Assembly: GCA_958428675.1 (NCBI GenBank)
Contig: CAUAGV010000005.1
Coordinates: 1 to 25,662 of the forward strand
From: an uncultured Collinsella sp.
GTDB taxonomy: Bacteria > Actinomycetota > Coriobacteriia > Coriobacteriales > Coriobacteriaceae
Direction: 5' to 3'
Length of the DNA stretch: 25,662 nt
The position numbers and the translations under genes are program-made. The notes under the pieces were generated by a model that saw only the letters and a program-made list of their open reading frames with translations, was not told the origin of the DNA and ran no database searches. Every line of letters starts with the position of its first letter. Position 1 is the first letter of the stretch. Of this stretch, positions 8,968-14,348 are shown piece after piece.

Positions 8968-9218
8968 TAGCCTACATTTTCCCATTGGTTGCTAACCCAA
9001 CCTTGATTAATCCTTGGATTTTTCGTTACCTGAGCAGTGCGCATGGCAACATCTTCTGTCATAACATCCATTTTCTTCTTGGACGTATCAACGATATCTT
9101 GCGCGCCACGAAGCAAACGACCTCGAAGTTCATCGTCTGTCGCGATCTTATAGCCAGCAAAGGCACCAGCCGCGACAGTCGTCACCAATGCAATCGCAGT
9201 TAAAATCTTATTCCTCAT
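8964..9218 (-). CDS. Small single-pass membrane protein coupled to parB (YtxH-like)
   Basis: This 84-residue protein begins at ATG 9218, behind a strong AAGGAGG (9224-9230) 5 nt upstream. The start lies inside the end of parB (11-nt overlap), so translation is probably coupled. Residues 5-22 form one hydrophobic helix (ILTAIALVTTVAAGAFAGY). A charged helix follows (DDELRGRLLRGAQDIVD and a Lys-rich segment to about residue 50). The C-terminus is short and polar with two Trp. The architecture resembles YtxH-type small membrane proteins, but I cannot assign a function. Because it is the last gene of the parA-parB unit, ahead of the terminator, a role near the membrane in origin segregation is possible; that is speculation from context. 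Confidence 0.75.
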   Translation of the reverse strand: MRNKILTAIALVTTVAAGAFAGYKIATDDELRGRLLRGAQDIVDTSKKKMDVMTEDVAMRTAQVTKNPRINQGWVSNQWENVGY

Positions 9219-10113
9219 CTTGGCCTCCTTGATCAAACTGAATCATTTCACCAAGAATACGAGAGAGCTCTTCCTCGTCTTTAAACTCAATCTCAATCTT
9301 ATTCTTTCCACGCGAGCTCTTCACGCGCACGTTGGTATTAAATACCTGACGAAGTACACGCGCAGCCTTTTTAAAAGACTGAGGCGTTGCAGGCCTCGGA
9401 GTCTTAGGCGTCTCTCCGGCAGAAAACAATGGAGCAAGATTTTCTGTCGCTCTTACGGAAAGGCCCTCCGCAACAACCTTCTCTGCAAGTCGAATTCGAG
9501 CATCCTCATAGGGAACTGCAAGAATCGCACGTGCGTGACCAGCAGTAAGTTTACCCTCAAAAATCATCTGCTGAACTACTTCGGGGAGATCTAGAAGGCG
9601 CAGCGAGTTTGTAATTGCAGAGCGTGACTTGCTTACGGCCTTCGACAACGCCTCCTGGGTCATACCGCTAGCATCGATGAGCTGGCGGTAGCCCTTAGCC
9701 TCTTCGACGGGATTCAGATCAGAACGCTGAAGATTTTCGATAAGAGCAAGAGCCAGCATCTCTTCATCATTAACATCTTTAATGATGACAGGCAGTTCCT
9801 CAAGACCAGCAAGCTTTGACGCCTGGTAACGACGCTCACCAGCGATGATCTCATAGCCGTTTCCATGCTTGCGAACCAAGAGCGGCTGCAAAACGCCATG
9901 TTCTTGGATTGACTCGCTCAACTCGCGAAGTTCAGTTTCATTAAAGTGAATTCGCGGTTGATTAGGGTTGGGAACGATATCCTCAATAGGTAGTTTTGTT
10001 TCAGATGCGGCATTTGAAGCAGATGCAGCAGAACCACCGGTCTCATACTCAGCCTCTGAGACCAAAGCATTGAGTCCGCGTCCCAATCCACCACGTTTCT
10101 TTGCACTAGGCAC
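9208..10113 (-). CDS. parB: Chromosome-partitioning protein ParB (parS-binding CTPase clamp)
   Basis: This 301-residue protein starts at GTG 10113, overlapping the parA stop by 8 nt. The N-terminus has KKRGGLGRGLNALV, the basic ParA-stimulating segment found in chromosomal ParB proteins. The CTP-binding N-domain carries the arginine box GERRYQA (92-98) and ENLQRSDLNP (125-134). A helix-turn-helix for parS follows at about 149-175 (MTQEALSKAVSKSRSAI). A linker and the C-terminal dimerisation domain (about 240-301) complete the protein. ParB loads at parS, slides as a CTP-dependent clamp and recruits SMC in other bacteria. Three perfect parS sites lie directly upstream of parA, so autoregulation or local spreading over the operon is likely. 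The coding sequence is clearly more AT-rich than gyrase or yidC. Confidence 0.97.
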   Translation of the reverse strand: MPSAKKRGGLGRGLNALVSEAEYETGGSAASASNAASETKLPIEDIVPNPNQPRIHFNETELRELSESIQEHGVLQPLLVRKHGNGYEIIAGERRYQASKLAGLEELPVIIKDVNDEEMLALALIENLQRSDLNPVEEAKGYRQLIDASGMTQEALSKAVSKSRSAITNSLRLLDLPEVVQQMIFEGKLTAGHARAILAVPYEDARIRLAEKVVAEGLSVRATENLAPLFSAGETPKTPRPATPQSFKKAARVLRQVFNTNVRVKSSRGKNKIEIEFKDEEELSRILGEMIQFDQGGQDEE

Positions 10114-10906
10114 GCTTGATCACCTCTTTTGCAAGGTTCATATACGCTTTTGCACCCTTATTTTGAGGTGCATAGGTAATTACCGGTTCTCCAAAAGACG
10201 GAGCTTCAGAGATTTTAACCGTACGGGGAATCAGCGTCTTAAACGCCTTATCACCAAAGTACGATTGAACTTCCTCAACAACCTGATTCGACAAAGAAGT
10301 ACGTGAGTCATACATGGTCATAAGCACGCCATAGGTGTCTAAGCCCTTGTTCAGACGTGATTTGACCATCTTCATTGACTCAAGCAGCTTCGTAACGCCC
10401 TCGAGTGCGTAATACTCACACTGAATTGGAATCAAAACGCTGTCTGCTGCGGTCAAGGCGTTGATAGTAAGCAGGCCGAGCGAAGGAGGACAGTCAATGA
10501 AAATGAAATCGAACTCGTCCTGAATCGGCTCAAGCAAATCTTTGAGGCGGGTTTCGCGAGCAATTGCACTTACGAGCTCAATTTCGGCACCTGCAAGCTG
10601 AATCGTAGCTGGAATTACGAATACCTTTTTGCAATTTGTATCAAGAACAAGCGATTCTGCCGGCACATCATTCAACAATGCATCATAGATGCAGTGATCA
10701 AGGTCTTCTTTTTCAATTCCAAATCCACTTGTACTGTTTCCCTGTGGATCAAAATCGACAATCAGTGTCTTACGACCCTGCTCACCCAGTGCTGCTGCAA
10801 GGTTTACAGCCGTCGTTGACTTACCGACGCCGCCTTTTTGATTGATGATTGCAATGATACGCGTGTCTCTTGCGTTCTTAGAACGCTTAACGTCGCGAAA
10901 TCCCAC
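10106..10906 (-). CDS. parA: Chromosome-partitioning ATPase ParA (Soj)
   Basis: This 266-residue ParA/MinD-family ATPase uses GTG 10906, with AGGAGG (10911-10916) 4 nt upstream. The deviant Walker A motif KGGVGKST spans 24-31, and a Walker B-like FIFIDCPPSLGLLT lies near the middle. A short N-terminal extension of about 15 charged residues precedes the first strand. The size fits the small chromosomal ParA class rather than the larger plasmid type with an N-terminal helix-turn-helix. ParA dimers on the nucleoid pull ParB-parS complexes apart after ATP binding. The gene overlaps parB by 8 nt and lies 134 nt downstream of rsmG, with three parS sites in the gap. I see no strong separate promoter there, so transcription may come from rsmG or from within the parS region. 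Confidence 0.96.
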   Translation of the reverse strand: MGFRDVKRSKNARDTRIIAIINQKGGVGKSTTAVNLAAALGEQGRKTLIVDFDPQGNSTSGFGIEKEDLDHCIYDALLNDVPAESLVLDTNCKKVFVIPATIQLAGAEIELVSAIARETRLKDLLEPIQDEFDFIFIDCPPSLGLLTINALTAADSVLIPIQCEYYALEGVTKLLESMKMVKSRLNKGLDTYGVLMTMYDSRTSLSNQVVEEVQSYFGDKAFKTLIPRTVKISEAPSFGEPVITYAPQNKGAKAYMNLAKEVIKRA

Positions 10907-10945
10907 GGTCCCTCCTGGTGTGTATTAAAGCTGTCAAACGGAGGA

Positions 10946-10961
10946 TGTTTCACGTGAAACA
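10946..10961. promoter_or_regulatory. parS: parS site 1 (perfect)
   Basis: TGTTTCACGTGAAACA matches the 16-bp bacterial parS consensus exactly and extends as a palindrome by one base on each side. It lies 40 nt upstream of the parA start. Confidence 0.97.
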
Positions 10962-10984
10962 TTCCGATTCGATATCAACCGCCA

Positions 10985-11000
10985 TGTTTCACGTGAAACA
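10985..11000. promoter_or_regulatory. parS: parS site 2 (perfect)
   Basis: This is an exact 16-bp match to parS. It begins exactly 39 bp after site 1 begins. Confidence 0.97.
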
Positions 11001-11023
11001 CTGCAAGTTGTTAGTATCCATTA

Positions 11024-11039
11024 TGTTTCACGTGAAACA
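11024..11039. promoter_or_regulatory. parS: parS site 3 (perfect)
   Basis: This is an exact 16-bp match to parS. It begins exactly 39 bp after site 2 and ends one base before the rsmG stop codon. Confidence 0.97.
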
Positions 11040-11040
11040 T

Positions 11041-11778
11041 CTAGGCAAGCGGATTCTTCTTAGCCATGCCATTTGCACGTGGCAATGAAACGGATGCTGG
11101 ATGACTCTTCTTCAGAACAATGAACTCCCTGTGGCCCAAGCCCTCAGGCAAATCGATTGCGTCATTAAGAAGCAAAGTGAAGCCGCAAATCTTAGCTGCC
11201 GACATGCCGGAAACTAGCTCCTCATCCGAAGGATTACCCTTGGTGATAACAAATAGACCTCCATCCTTGAGGAACGGAGCCGCATACTCAACAAGAATCG
11301 GTAGAGGGGCAAGTGCGCGGGCGGTTACGACAGAAAACGGCTTCTTATGGCTTCGAGCATATTCTTCAAGGCGATCATGAATCGCATGAGCATGTTTCAA
11401 CCCAAGAGCATGAACAAAAGAATTGACGGCATCAACCTTCTTACCAACAGAGTCAATATAAGTAGCTTTTCGATGCGTGGTTATGGTTAACGGAATACCA
11501 GGGAAGCCTGCACCTGTCCCCATATCGAGCAAAGCTCCCTCAGGAGCCTTATTGATATAGGGGAGCAAAACAAGTGAGTCGAGGATATGAAGTACCGCAG
11601 CATCTTCTACATTAAGAATGCGGGTAAGATTGGTTGTCTTATTTGTTTCCAGAACCAAATCCAAATGCTGAATACATTTCCTCAGCTCAACATCAGATAC
11701 GCTTAAGGAATACTCTTTGCAATAGGAAGTTAGACGAGTCAACATCTCGTCAGCTTGCTGATCAGTAAGTACTAACAA
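11041..11778 (-). CDS. rsmG: 16S rRNA (guanine-N7) methyltransferase RsmG (GidB)
   Basis: This 245-residue SAM-dependent enzyme is predicted to make m7G527 in 16S rRNA. I chose TTG 11778 because AAGGAG (11785-11790) stands 6 nt upstream. The frame also opens at a TTG at 11826, but that codon lies in the T-tract of the jag terminator. ATG 11745 has no ribosome site and would shorten the N-terminus. Motifs are TNKTTNLTRI, the SAM loop LLDMGTGAGFPGIPL and TARALAPLPILVEYAAPFLK. The C-terminus runs about 15 residues past the last recognisable strand and is basic. It is encoded ahead of parA, a common arrangement near bacterial origins. Loss of RsmG gives low-level streptomycin resistance in several species. 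Confidence 0.95.
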   Translation of the reverse strand: MLVLTDQQADEMLTRLTSYCKEYSLSVSDVELRKCIQHLDLVLETNKTTNLTRILNVEDAAVLHILDSLVLLPYINKAPEGALLDMGTGAGFPGIPLTITTHRKATYIDSVGKKVDAVNSFVHALGLKHAHAIHDRLEEYARSHKKPFSVVTARALAPLPILVEYAAPFLKDGGLFVITKGNPSDEELVSGMSAAKICGFTLLLNDAIDLPEGLGHREFIVLKKSHPASVSLPRANGMAKKNPLA

Positions 11779-11824
11779 CGAAAGCTCCTTTCTGACAAAA
11801 ATCAGTGTATCGAGAACTTTTGAC

Positions 11825-11854
11825 AAAAAAAGGGGACGTGGAAACCACGTCCCC
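11825..11854 (-). terminator. Rho-independent terminator after jag
   Basis: A perfect 10-bp stem (GGGGACGTGG, 11832-11841, with 11845-11854) and a 3-nt loop are followed leftward by seven T. It ends the rpmH-to-jag unit. Its T-tract is about 46 nt upstream of the rsmG start, leaving little room for a separate rsmG promoter. Confidence 0.92.
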
Positions 11855-11874
11855 TTAGCATAAGCTCGAGTAGA

Positions 11875-12444
11875 CTATCGAGCAACAATCACCACATGGC
11901 GATCGGGGTCAAAACCCTCAGAATGAGTATCGACGGCATCATTGCCACGAAGTGCAATGTGAACCAGTCGGCGCTCGTAGGCATTCATGGGCGGAAGCGA
12001 AACACTCTTATGAGTGCGGATGGCACGCTCGGCAGCAGACTGAGCCATGGAGGCAACCTTGTCCTGACGGCGGCTCTTGTATCCCTCGACGTCCACTACA
12101 ACCGGATACCTAAAGCCGAGCTTGCGGCTCACCAGCAATGAGAACATAACCTGAAGGGCATCAAGGGTGCGACCATGACGGCCAATGAGAACAGCAAGGT
12201 CGGGAGCCGTTACATCCAGAATCAGCTCACCCTCGTCGCCCTCATACTCATCGATAGGAGAGTTGGCGGCATCGAAGTGCGAAAGGATGGAACGCAGGAT
12301 GGAAATCGCGACATCGGCAATGGTGTCGAGCTCCTCGTCGGTCAGCTCTTCACCAGCCTTGTAGCGCTGTGCAATCTCGGGATAATCGCCCGCGACCTGC
12401 GGGGCAACCTCCTCAAGCATATCCTCGATGATCTCTTCAGACAT
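11875..12444 (-). CDS. jag: KH/R3H RNA-binding protein Jag (KhpB)
   Basis: This 189-residue protein starts at ATG 12444 behind GGAG; a TTG at 12456 in frame overlaps the ribosome site and was not used. The KH domain (roughly 40-125) has the GxxG loop in VLIGRHGRTLDALQ. The R3H domain (about 135-189) has AYERRLVHIAL and ends in HSEGFDPDRHVVI. The first 40 residues are acidic and do not resemble the Jag-N domain of B. subtilis Jag, so this is a shorter form. KhpB binds many RNAs, partners KhpA and affects cell elongation in streptococci. It is the last gene of the rpmH-rnpA-yidD-yidC-jag unit, 44 nt after yidC, and is followed by a strong terminator. Confidence 0.93.
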   Translation of the reverse strand: MSEEIIEDMLEEVAPQVAGDYPEIAQRYKAGEELTDEELDTIADVAISILRSILSHFDAANSPIDEYEGDEGELILDVTAPDLAVLIGRHGRTLDALQVMFSLLVSRKLGFRYPVVVDVEGYKSRRQDKVASMAQSAAERAIRTHKSVSLPPMNAYERRLVHIALRGNDAVDTHSEGFDPDRHVVIVAR

Positions 12445-12459
12445 AACGTACTCCAAAAG

Positions 12460-12471
12460 TTAGGTACCTAA
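12460..12471. repeat. 12-bp palindrome TTAGGTACCTAA, copy 2
   Basis: This is a perfect palindrome in the 44-nt gap between yidC and jag, identical to the copy at 8956-8967. No protein binding can be assigned. Confidence 0.7.
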
Positions 12472-12488
12472 ATAAGATTGATATCCCA

Positions 12489-13259
12489 CTACTTCTTCTT
12501 GTGCGGGCGCGGCTTCTTCTCGCGACGAGTGACCTCAACCTGAAGCGGCGCGTTCTTAAGGCGCTCCTCCTCATCGGCCTTCGCCTTGTCGATGACCTTC
12601 TGCGTCACAAAAATCTGCTGGATAACCTGCCAAGCAGACGAGACGTCGTAGTACAGCAGAACACCAACGGGAAGGCTCCAGCCCATCCAAAGCATCATGA
12701 CCGTCATGACAACGGCCATCATACGCATGCTCTGGGCCTGCTGGCCGGTCTGGTTGCGCGACATATAGAGCTGCGGAATCAGGGTCAGAACAGCGAACAG
12801 GATCAGGCAGACCAGCGCAGGCAGCGCGACCATAAAGCCATCGGCAAAGGAGGCGCTCGGCGTGGTGGTCAGGTCGGGCAGAATATTAAAGAACGAGAAC
12901 GTGCCGTCGTTAAAGTAGTCCGACAGGTTACGCAGCAGCGTAAATAGGGCGAACAGGACAGGCATCTGAATCAACAGCGGCAGACAACCAGCCATCGGGT
13001 TGAACTTGTTCTCGCTGTAGAACTTCTGCATCTCCTCGGCCTGACGCTGGGGATCGTCGGCATAGCGCTCCTGGATCTCGAGCATCTTGGGCTGCAGCAC
13101 CTGCATGCGTGCCGTCGACTTAGTCGACTTGAGCATAAGCGGCGTCAGCAGCAGACGGATGATGACCACCAGGATGATGATGGACAGGCCCCAGTCGACC
13201 GCAAAGGTCTGGATGAGCTTGAGCAGCTCGAAAAGGATGTTAACGATCCAATCCCACAT
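12489..13259 (-). CDS. yidC: Membrane protein insertase YidC/Oxa1
   Basis: This 256-residue protein starts at ATG 13259 behind GGAGG. It is the short Gram-positive form without the large periplasmic domain of E. coli YidC. Hydrophobic segments lie near 1-45, 85-105, 140-165 and 180-215. Arg35 in VVIIRLLLTPL matches the conserved groove arginine that engages substrates. The cytoplasmic hairpin (about 45-85: MQVLQPKMLEIQERY and NKFNPMAGCLPLL) is typical. The C-terminal tail is strongly basic (RREKKPRPHKKK) and may bind the ribosome. No lipoprotein cysteine is visible near the N-terminus. YidC inserts small membrane proteins alone or with SecYEG. The gap from yidD is 29 nt. Confidence 0.95.
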   Translation of the reverse strand: MWDWIVNILFELLKLIQTFAVDWGLSIIILVVIIRLLLTPLMLKSTKSTARMQVLQPKMLEIQERYADDPQRQAEEMQKFYSENKFNPMAGCLPLLIQMPVLFALFTLLRNLSDYFNDGTFSFFNILPDLTTTPSASFADGFMVALPALVCLILFAVLTLIPQLYMSRNQTGQQAQSMRMMAVVMTVMMLWMGWSLPVGVLLYYDVSSAWQVIQQIFVTQKVIDKAKADEEERLKNAPLQVEVTRREKKPRPHKKK

Positions 13260-13288
13260 GTAAGTTTTCCTCCGATAGCGAGTGCCCG

Positions 13289-13513
13289 CTAGGGCACAGG
13301 GTCATAACCGCCGACGTGCAGGGGATTGCAGCGAGCGATGCGCCTCACGGCAAGCCAGCAGCCTCTCAAAACACCGTACTTCTCAATCGCCTGGACGGCG
13401 TATTGCGAGCACGTTGGGTAATAAATGCAGGCGTCAGGCAATAAGGGCGAAATAACCTGTTGATATATGCGAATAGGAGCGATGGCAACACGTCGCAAAA
13501 CGTGATTGCTCAT
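13289..13513 (-). CDS. yidD: Membrane protein insertion efficiency factor YidD
   Basis: This 74-residue protein has an amphipathic N-terminus (IAPIRIYQQVISPLL), the family signature YYPTCSQYAVQAI, a second conserved RRIARCNP with its cysteine, and a C-terminal GGYDPVP. YidD is a small peripheral inner-membrane protein that helps YidC-dependent insertion. ATG 13513 overlaps the rnpA stop by 4 nt (ATGA), so the two are translationally coupled. A 6-bp GTGCCC/GGGCAC hairpin (13282-13297) spans the stop codon but has no T-tract. Confidence 0.95.
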   Translation of the reverse strand: MSNHVLRRVAIAPIRIYQQVISPLLPDACIYYPTCSQYAVQAIEKYGVLRGCWLAVRRIARCNPLHVGGYDPVP

Positions 13514-13848
13514 CGCTCCTCCCCGGCAACGCCGGCGCGTTTCATAAGCGAACGCAATGCATTGTCCATCTCCTGCGGCGAGGAAACCCTCGTCTTGGGA
13601 GTTGCGAACAAGATGATGTCATAACCCGCAACGGGAAATCCACAGCTGCGGGCGGCCTCGCGCATCACACGCTTAGAACGGTTGCGCACGACAGCACAAC
13701 CGAGCCGTTTAGCACCAACGAAGGCGACCCTTCCGGAGTCGCCTTCGCCAACCGATTCACATATGGTCATTCGAATCAGAGGGTGATTGAAACGACGCCC
13801 CTGACTGAACACATGCTCGAAATCTTGCCGAGACTTAATAGTCTTCAT
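13510..13848 (-). CDS. rnpA: Ribonuclease P protein component
   Basis: This 112-residue protein helps the RNase P RNA cleave the 5' leader from pre-tRNA. The conserved RNR motif RNRSKRVMRE begins at residue 55 and is preceded by FVGAKRLGCAVV. The N-terminal KSRQDFEHVFSQGRRF is typical of the family. It starts at ATG 13848, 20 nt after the rpmH stop, and ends by overlapping yidD. The order rpmH-rnpA-yidD-yidC-jag is conserved around many bacterial origins. Confidence 0.96.
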   Translation of the reverse strand: MKTIKSRQDFEHVFSQGRRFNHPLIRMTICESVGEGDSGRVAFVGAKRLGCAVVRNRSKRVMREAARSCGFPVAGYDIILFATPKTRVSSPQEMDNALRSLMKRAGVAGEER

Positions 13849-13868
13849 GCGAGATGTGTGTATCGCTG

Positions 13869-14003
13869 CTAGACAGTGAGACGCTTGCGGCCCTTGGCGC
13901 GACGACGGGCGAGCACGGCACGACCACCCTTAGTGGCCATACGGGCACGGAAGCCATGGGTCTTGGCACGCTTACGCTTATTAGGCTGATACGTACGCTT
14001 CAT
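13869..14003 (-). CDS. rpmH: 50S ribosomal protein L34
   Basis: This 44-residue, extremely basic protein starts MKRTYQPNKRKRAKTHGF and ends ARRRAKGRKRLTV, matching bL34 throughout. ATG 14003 is preceded by AGGAGG, so the in-frame ATG 60 nt upstream is not the start. It is the first gene of the leftward unit and is read from the promoter at 14076-14105. Confidence 0.98.
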   Translation of the reverse strand: MKRTYQPNKRKRAKTHGFRARMATKGGRAVLARRRAKGRKRLTV

Positions 14004-14031
14004 CTTAAGTTCCTCCTGCTGCATTTCGAGT

Positions 14032-14049
14032 GTCCGCGGGGGCGCGGAC
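14032..14049 (-). other. GC-rich hairpin in the rpmH leader
   Basis: A perfect 7-bp stem (GTCCGCG/CGCGGAC) with a 4-nt loop lies in the predicted rpmH 5' untranslated region, about 28 nt before the start codon. There is no following T-run, so it is not an obvious attenuator. It may affect mRNA stability. Confidence 0.45.
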
Positions 14050-14075
14050 GCAGATATAGACACGTGAGCTTGAAG

Positions 14076-14105
14076 ATTGTAGGGAAATCAATGTTCAAAT
14101 GTCAA
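14076..14105 (-). promoter_or_regulatory. Promoter of the rpmH-rnpA-yidD-yidC-jag unit
   Basis: Reading leftward, a perfect -35 TTGACA (14100-14105), an 18-bp spacer and a -10 TACAAT (14076-14081) form a near-consensus housekeeping promoter. It would give a leader of roughly 65 nt before rpmH. Confidence 0.82.
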
Positions 14106-14201
14106 GAAATCAAAGGTAAAAGGTTGCGCAGTTCACACGGTTCCCCCATAAGCCGAGCTCGATTTAGCGGTACATGGCAACTTTTCACGATATTTCATCG
14201 A

Positions 14202-14213
14202 GTTTTCAACAGG
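14202..14213 (+). promoter_or_regulatory. Putative DnaA box (GTTTTCAACAGG), left copy 1
   Basis: The core TTTTCAACA differs from the canonical TTATCCACA at positions 3 and 6. The full 12-mer occurs three times in the window, only in the two gaps flanking the dnaA unit. Confidence 0.6.
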
Positions 14214-14254
14214 TCATGTTGGCAATGTTGAGAACTTTTCGTCCGTTTTCCAAA

Positions 14255-14266
14255 GTTTTCAACAGG
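14255..14266 (+). promoter_or_regulatory. Putative DnaA box (GTTTTCAACAGG), left copy 2
   Basis: This is the same 12-mer, 53 bp after copy 1 and in the same orientation. That distance is about five helical turns, so both boxes would face the same side of the helix. Confidence 0.6.
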
Positions 14267-14348
14267 TTTTGAAAAGTTGTCGAAAGATGAGAAACATTGC
14301 ACGGTGAGCTACTATTTGTTCGAAACCTTTTGAAAGATTGCGAGCGGC

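Larger units (their letters stand above)
14106..14348. other. Gene-free region upstream of the ATPase-dnaA unit; candidate left half of oriC
   Basis: Between the rpmH promoter and ATG 14349 I see no gene. The region is AT-rich relative to the flanks and full of related short motifs: AGTTTTCAACAGGT twice (14201-14214, 14254-14267), TGTTGAGAA (14226-14234), AACTTTTC at 14179 and 14233, its complement at 14271, and TTGAAAAGTTGTCGAAA (14269-14285). The last recurs with one mismatch at 17459-17475, in the dnaA-dnaN gap. The sharing of motifs between the two gaps around dnaA suggests DnaA binding. The promoter for the rightward unit must also lie here, but no convincing -35/-10 pair is visible. Confidence 0.65.
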
